Assembly (NCBI GenBank): GCA_002104905.1 | Contig: MCFE01000704.1 | Location: forward strand, 1-43,763 | Direction of reading: 5' to 3' | Origin: Basidiobolus meristosporus CBS 931.73 | Lineage: Eukaryota; Basidiobolomycota; Basidiobolomycetes; Basidiobolales; Basidiobolaceae | DNA: 43,763 nucleotides | Part shown: piece by piece, positions 42,188 through 43,763 of the stretch | How positions within the stretch are numbered: the first letter of the stretch is position 1 | How the letters are laid out: every line of letters begins with the position of its first letter | Notes under the pieces: generated by a model | Database searches by the model: none | What the model was told of the DNA's origin: nothing | What the model saw: the letters and a program-made list of their open reading frames with translations, nothing else | Position numbers and translations under genes: made by a program

Positions 42188-43763
42188 GTTAGGGGGGAGA
42201 CAGTCACCAACAGGTGAAATCTTTATTTCAGTTGAAACAAAGAAGCCAGCGCTACTGTTGTAGCTTTGATACAAGAGTGTGTAGCTGAGGGGAATTTGTA
42301 GGTAAGTTAATAAGAAGTGATGATAGTTCTTCAGTGCTCAAGACACTGTTCAGTGGGAAGGGGGGTAGCAAGAGAGGTAAGAATGACTTGTGAACAACAT
42401 TAATGAGGGGAATGTGATAAGGATTGATATTCATCATAAAGGGAGTATGCTGCTGCAGATATTGCTGCCAAAGGTCTGTCAAGTACTTCTGGTAGGCCAG
42501 CTTGGGTTTTTCTGACTGCAGAATATAGTGAGCAAACTTCTTGACTTCAGGATCTCCAAGTATAGTTCTCCAGCAGGAGCCAGGTGTTGTGTGGTGTGTT
42601 CTCTTCCAGGCCTTAATCAGTGGATTGTTGCAGTTGTGAAGTCTGAGGTATAATCTGGTTCTAAGGTAGAGAAGTCTGATCTTATAGAGCATAAACCCAA
42701 AAGCACCAAGAATAGCATGTCTGTAGGGGCATTCAGGCAAATGAGGCACCAAGGAGGTAATGCACCATACTGCAAACTTGTCAAGCTTAGTGCAGTCTCT
42801 AGAAGTAAGAGAGAGAAGTGGTAAGCCAAGTTCCAGGACAGGGAAGACAAACTGCTTGAGTAGAAGGAGGCAGCTGGGAGCTGAAGTTGTAGGAGGAGTA
42901 ACAGCCAGTAGCTTGTGGAGTGCCTGTCTTGCCAGGATAATTCTCTTCTTCAGGTGTGCTTCAGAGTCTAGTCCAGTAGGAAGGAAAGGAAAGCCAAGAT
43001 ATGTAGCAGAAACCTGAGCAGGTAGAGTGGAGTTCTCCAAGTTGATGGGAGAGCCCAAAGGTACTGTCTTTGCAATGGAAAGCTGGAGATTATTCTTCTG
43101 CAGTTACTGGTGGATGGTCTGGGAGTCTTGTTGCACATTGGAGGAGGATATTCTGATGTCATCAGCAAAGAGAGCAACCAGGCAGTCAGCTGAGAGTCTT
43201 GGGAAATCATTCAGGAAGATGGCAAACAGTATAGGACCAAGCACAGAGCCTTGAACCACTCCATTAGGAACTGAGAACACAGCTGATTGCTCACTTGGGT
43301 GCAGAATTCTTGCTTGTGGATCCAGAAACAGAGATCTGACAAGGAGGGTGAGAGAGGTACTGGAGAAGCATTGCAACTTGGACCAAAGCAGATTTCTGTC
43401 AGCTGAATCAAAGGCCTTAGTAATATCAAACAGAACAGAGGGATACTTGCACTGGAGAGAGTGATCTTGGCTAAGTATGACTGCATATTCCAAGGAGAGG
43501 CTAGGAACAAAGCCAAACTGTGCAGGATGAAACTTGAGGGAGTCAGAGTAGAGCTCCTGAGCAGGCAGAAGCTCAAACACCTTTCTGCAGGTGGGCAGCA
43601 GAGATATTGGCCTGTAGGAGCTAGGATCCAGGTGCTTTCCTTTACCCTTGTACAGTGGCAGAACATTTGCAAAGGACCATTCCTCAGGAGTAGAAAGCTG
43701 GGCTGAGCATTGCTGAAACAGTGGAAGCAGAAGTGCAGACATGGCCTTGGTACTAGTCTTCAG
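42188..43763 (-). mobile_element. LINE copy 2 (runs off window)
   Basis: The 3' part of a non-LTR retrotransposon. The reverse-transcriptase frame enters at the window edge and has the blocks S-S-Y-R-P-I-S-L-L, F-D-I-T-K-A-F-D, Q-G-S-V-L-G-P and L-F-A-D-D (43153-43170). It runs to a stop at 42252. A single TAA at 43106-43104 replaces a Cys codon (TGT in copy 1) and interrupts it. The C-terminal part is rich in Leu, Pro and His, with no RNase H visible. The endonuclease end lies outside the window. The 3' UTR is about 60 bp and ends in CCCCCCTAACC. Confidence 0.87.

Overview
The window looks like nuclear DNA of a filamentous, early-diverging (zygomycete-grade) fungus. Most genes carry short introns (about 35-75 nt, GT...CTAAC...AG). 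It encodes fungal families: two Chs7-type chitin synthase export chaperones, a velvet factor, a CSL transcription factor and a Pho80/Pcl-type cyclin. The species cannot be named from this sequence.

Layout. 1-2.9 kb: the 3' end of a C2H2 zinc-finger gene (+), the ubiquitin-eS31 fusion (-) and proteasome subunit alpha4 (+). 3.0-5.6 kb: two tandem paralogous Chs7-like genes (-). 5.6-7.5 kb: gene-poor, with minisatellites. 7.5-8.4 kb: a Pcl-like cyclin with a one-base frameshift (+). 9.0-12.0 kb: ribosomal protein eS25 (-) and an 11-exon Vac1/Pep7 (rabenosyn-type) endosomal tether (-). 12-15 kb: gene-poor. 15.0-18.0 kb: an intronless 1006-aa CSL factor (+). 18-21.4 kb: gene-poor, repeat-rich, with one possible small ORF. 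21.4-24.5 kb: a seven-exon cytochrome P450 (-) and, downstream of it, a decayed partial copy. 24.75-25.0 kb: a two-exon SCOC/Slo1-like coiled-coil gene (+). 25.3-27.1 kb: intronless cytosolic lysyl-tRNA synthetase (+). 29.1-30.5 kb: a velvet factor (+). 30.7-32.7 kb: a secreted GH20 beta-N-acetylhexosaminidase (-). 33.6-35.4 kb: a glutathione S-transferase (-) and an isochorismatase-fold protein (-).

36.06 kb to the end is a retrotransposon pile-up. It holds a 5'-truncated LINE fused in frame to a minus-strand Ty1/copia fragment, and a second, plus-strand Ty1/copia copy of the same family with an intact 332-bp 5' LTR and a primer-binding site matching the anticodon arm of initiator tRNA-Met. 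Next come a tRNA-headed SINE-like element and a longer LINE copy that runs off the end. The SINE-like element and both LINE copies share a 3' tail ending in telomere-like CCCTAA units, which suggests a SINE/LINE partnership.

Several genes bear on the chitin cell wall: two Chs7-type chaperones for export of chitin synthase from the ER, and a secreted hexosaminidase that would act on chito-oligomers. Velvet, CSL and Pcl-type cyclin genes are regulatory; ubiquitin-eS31, alpha4, eS25, lysyl-tRNA synthetase and Vac1 are housekeeping. Exon boundaries were worked out by hand from splice motifs, reading phase and family conservation, not from transcript data.
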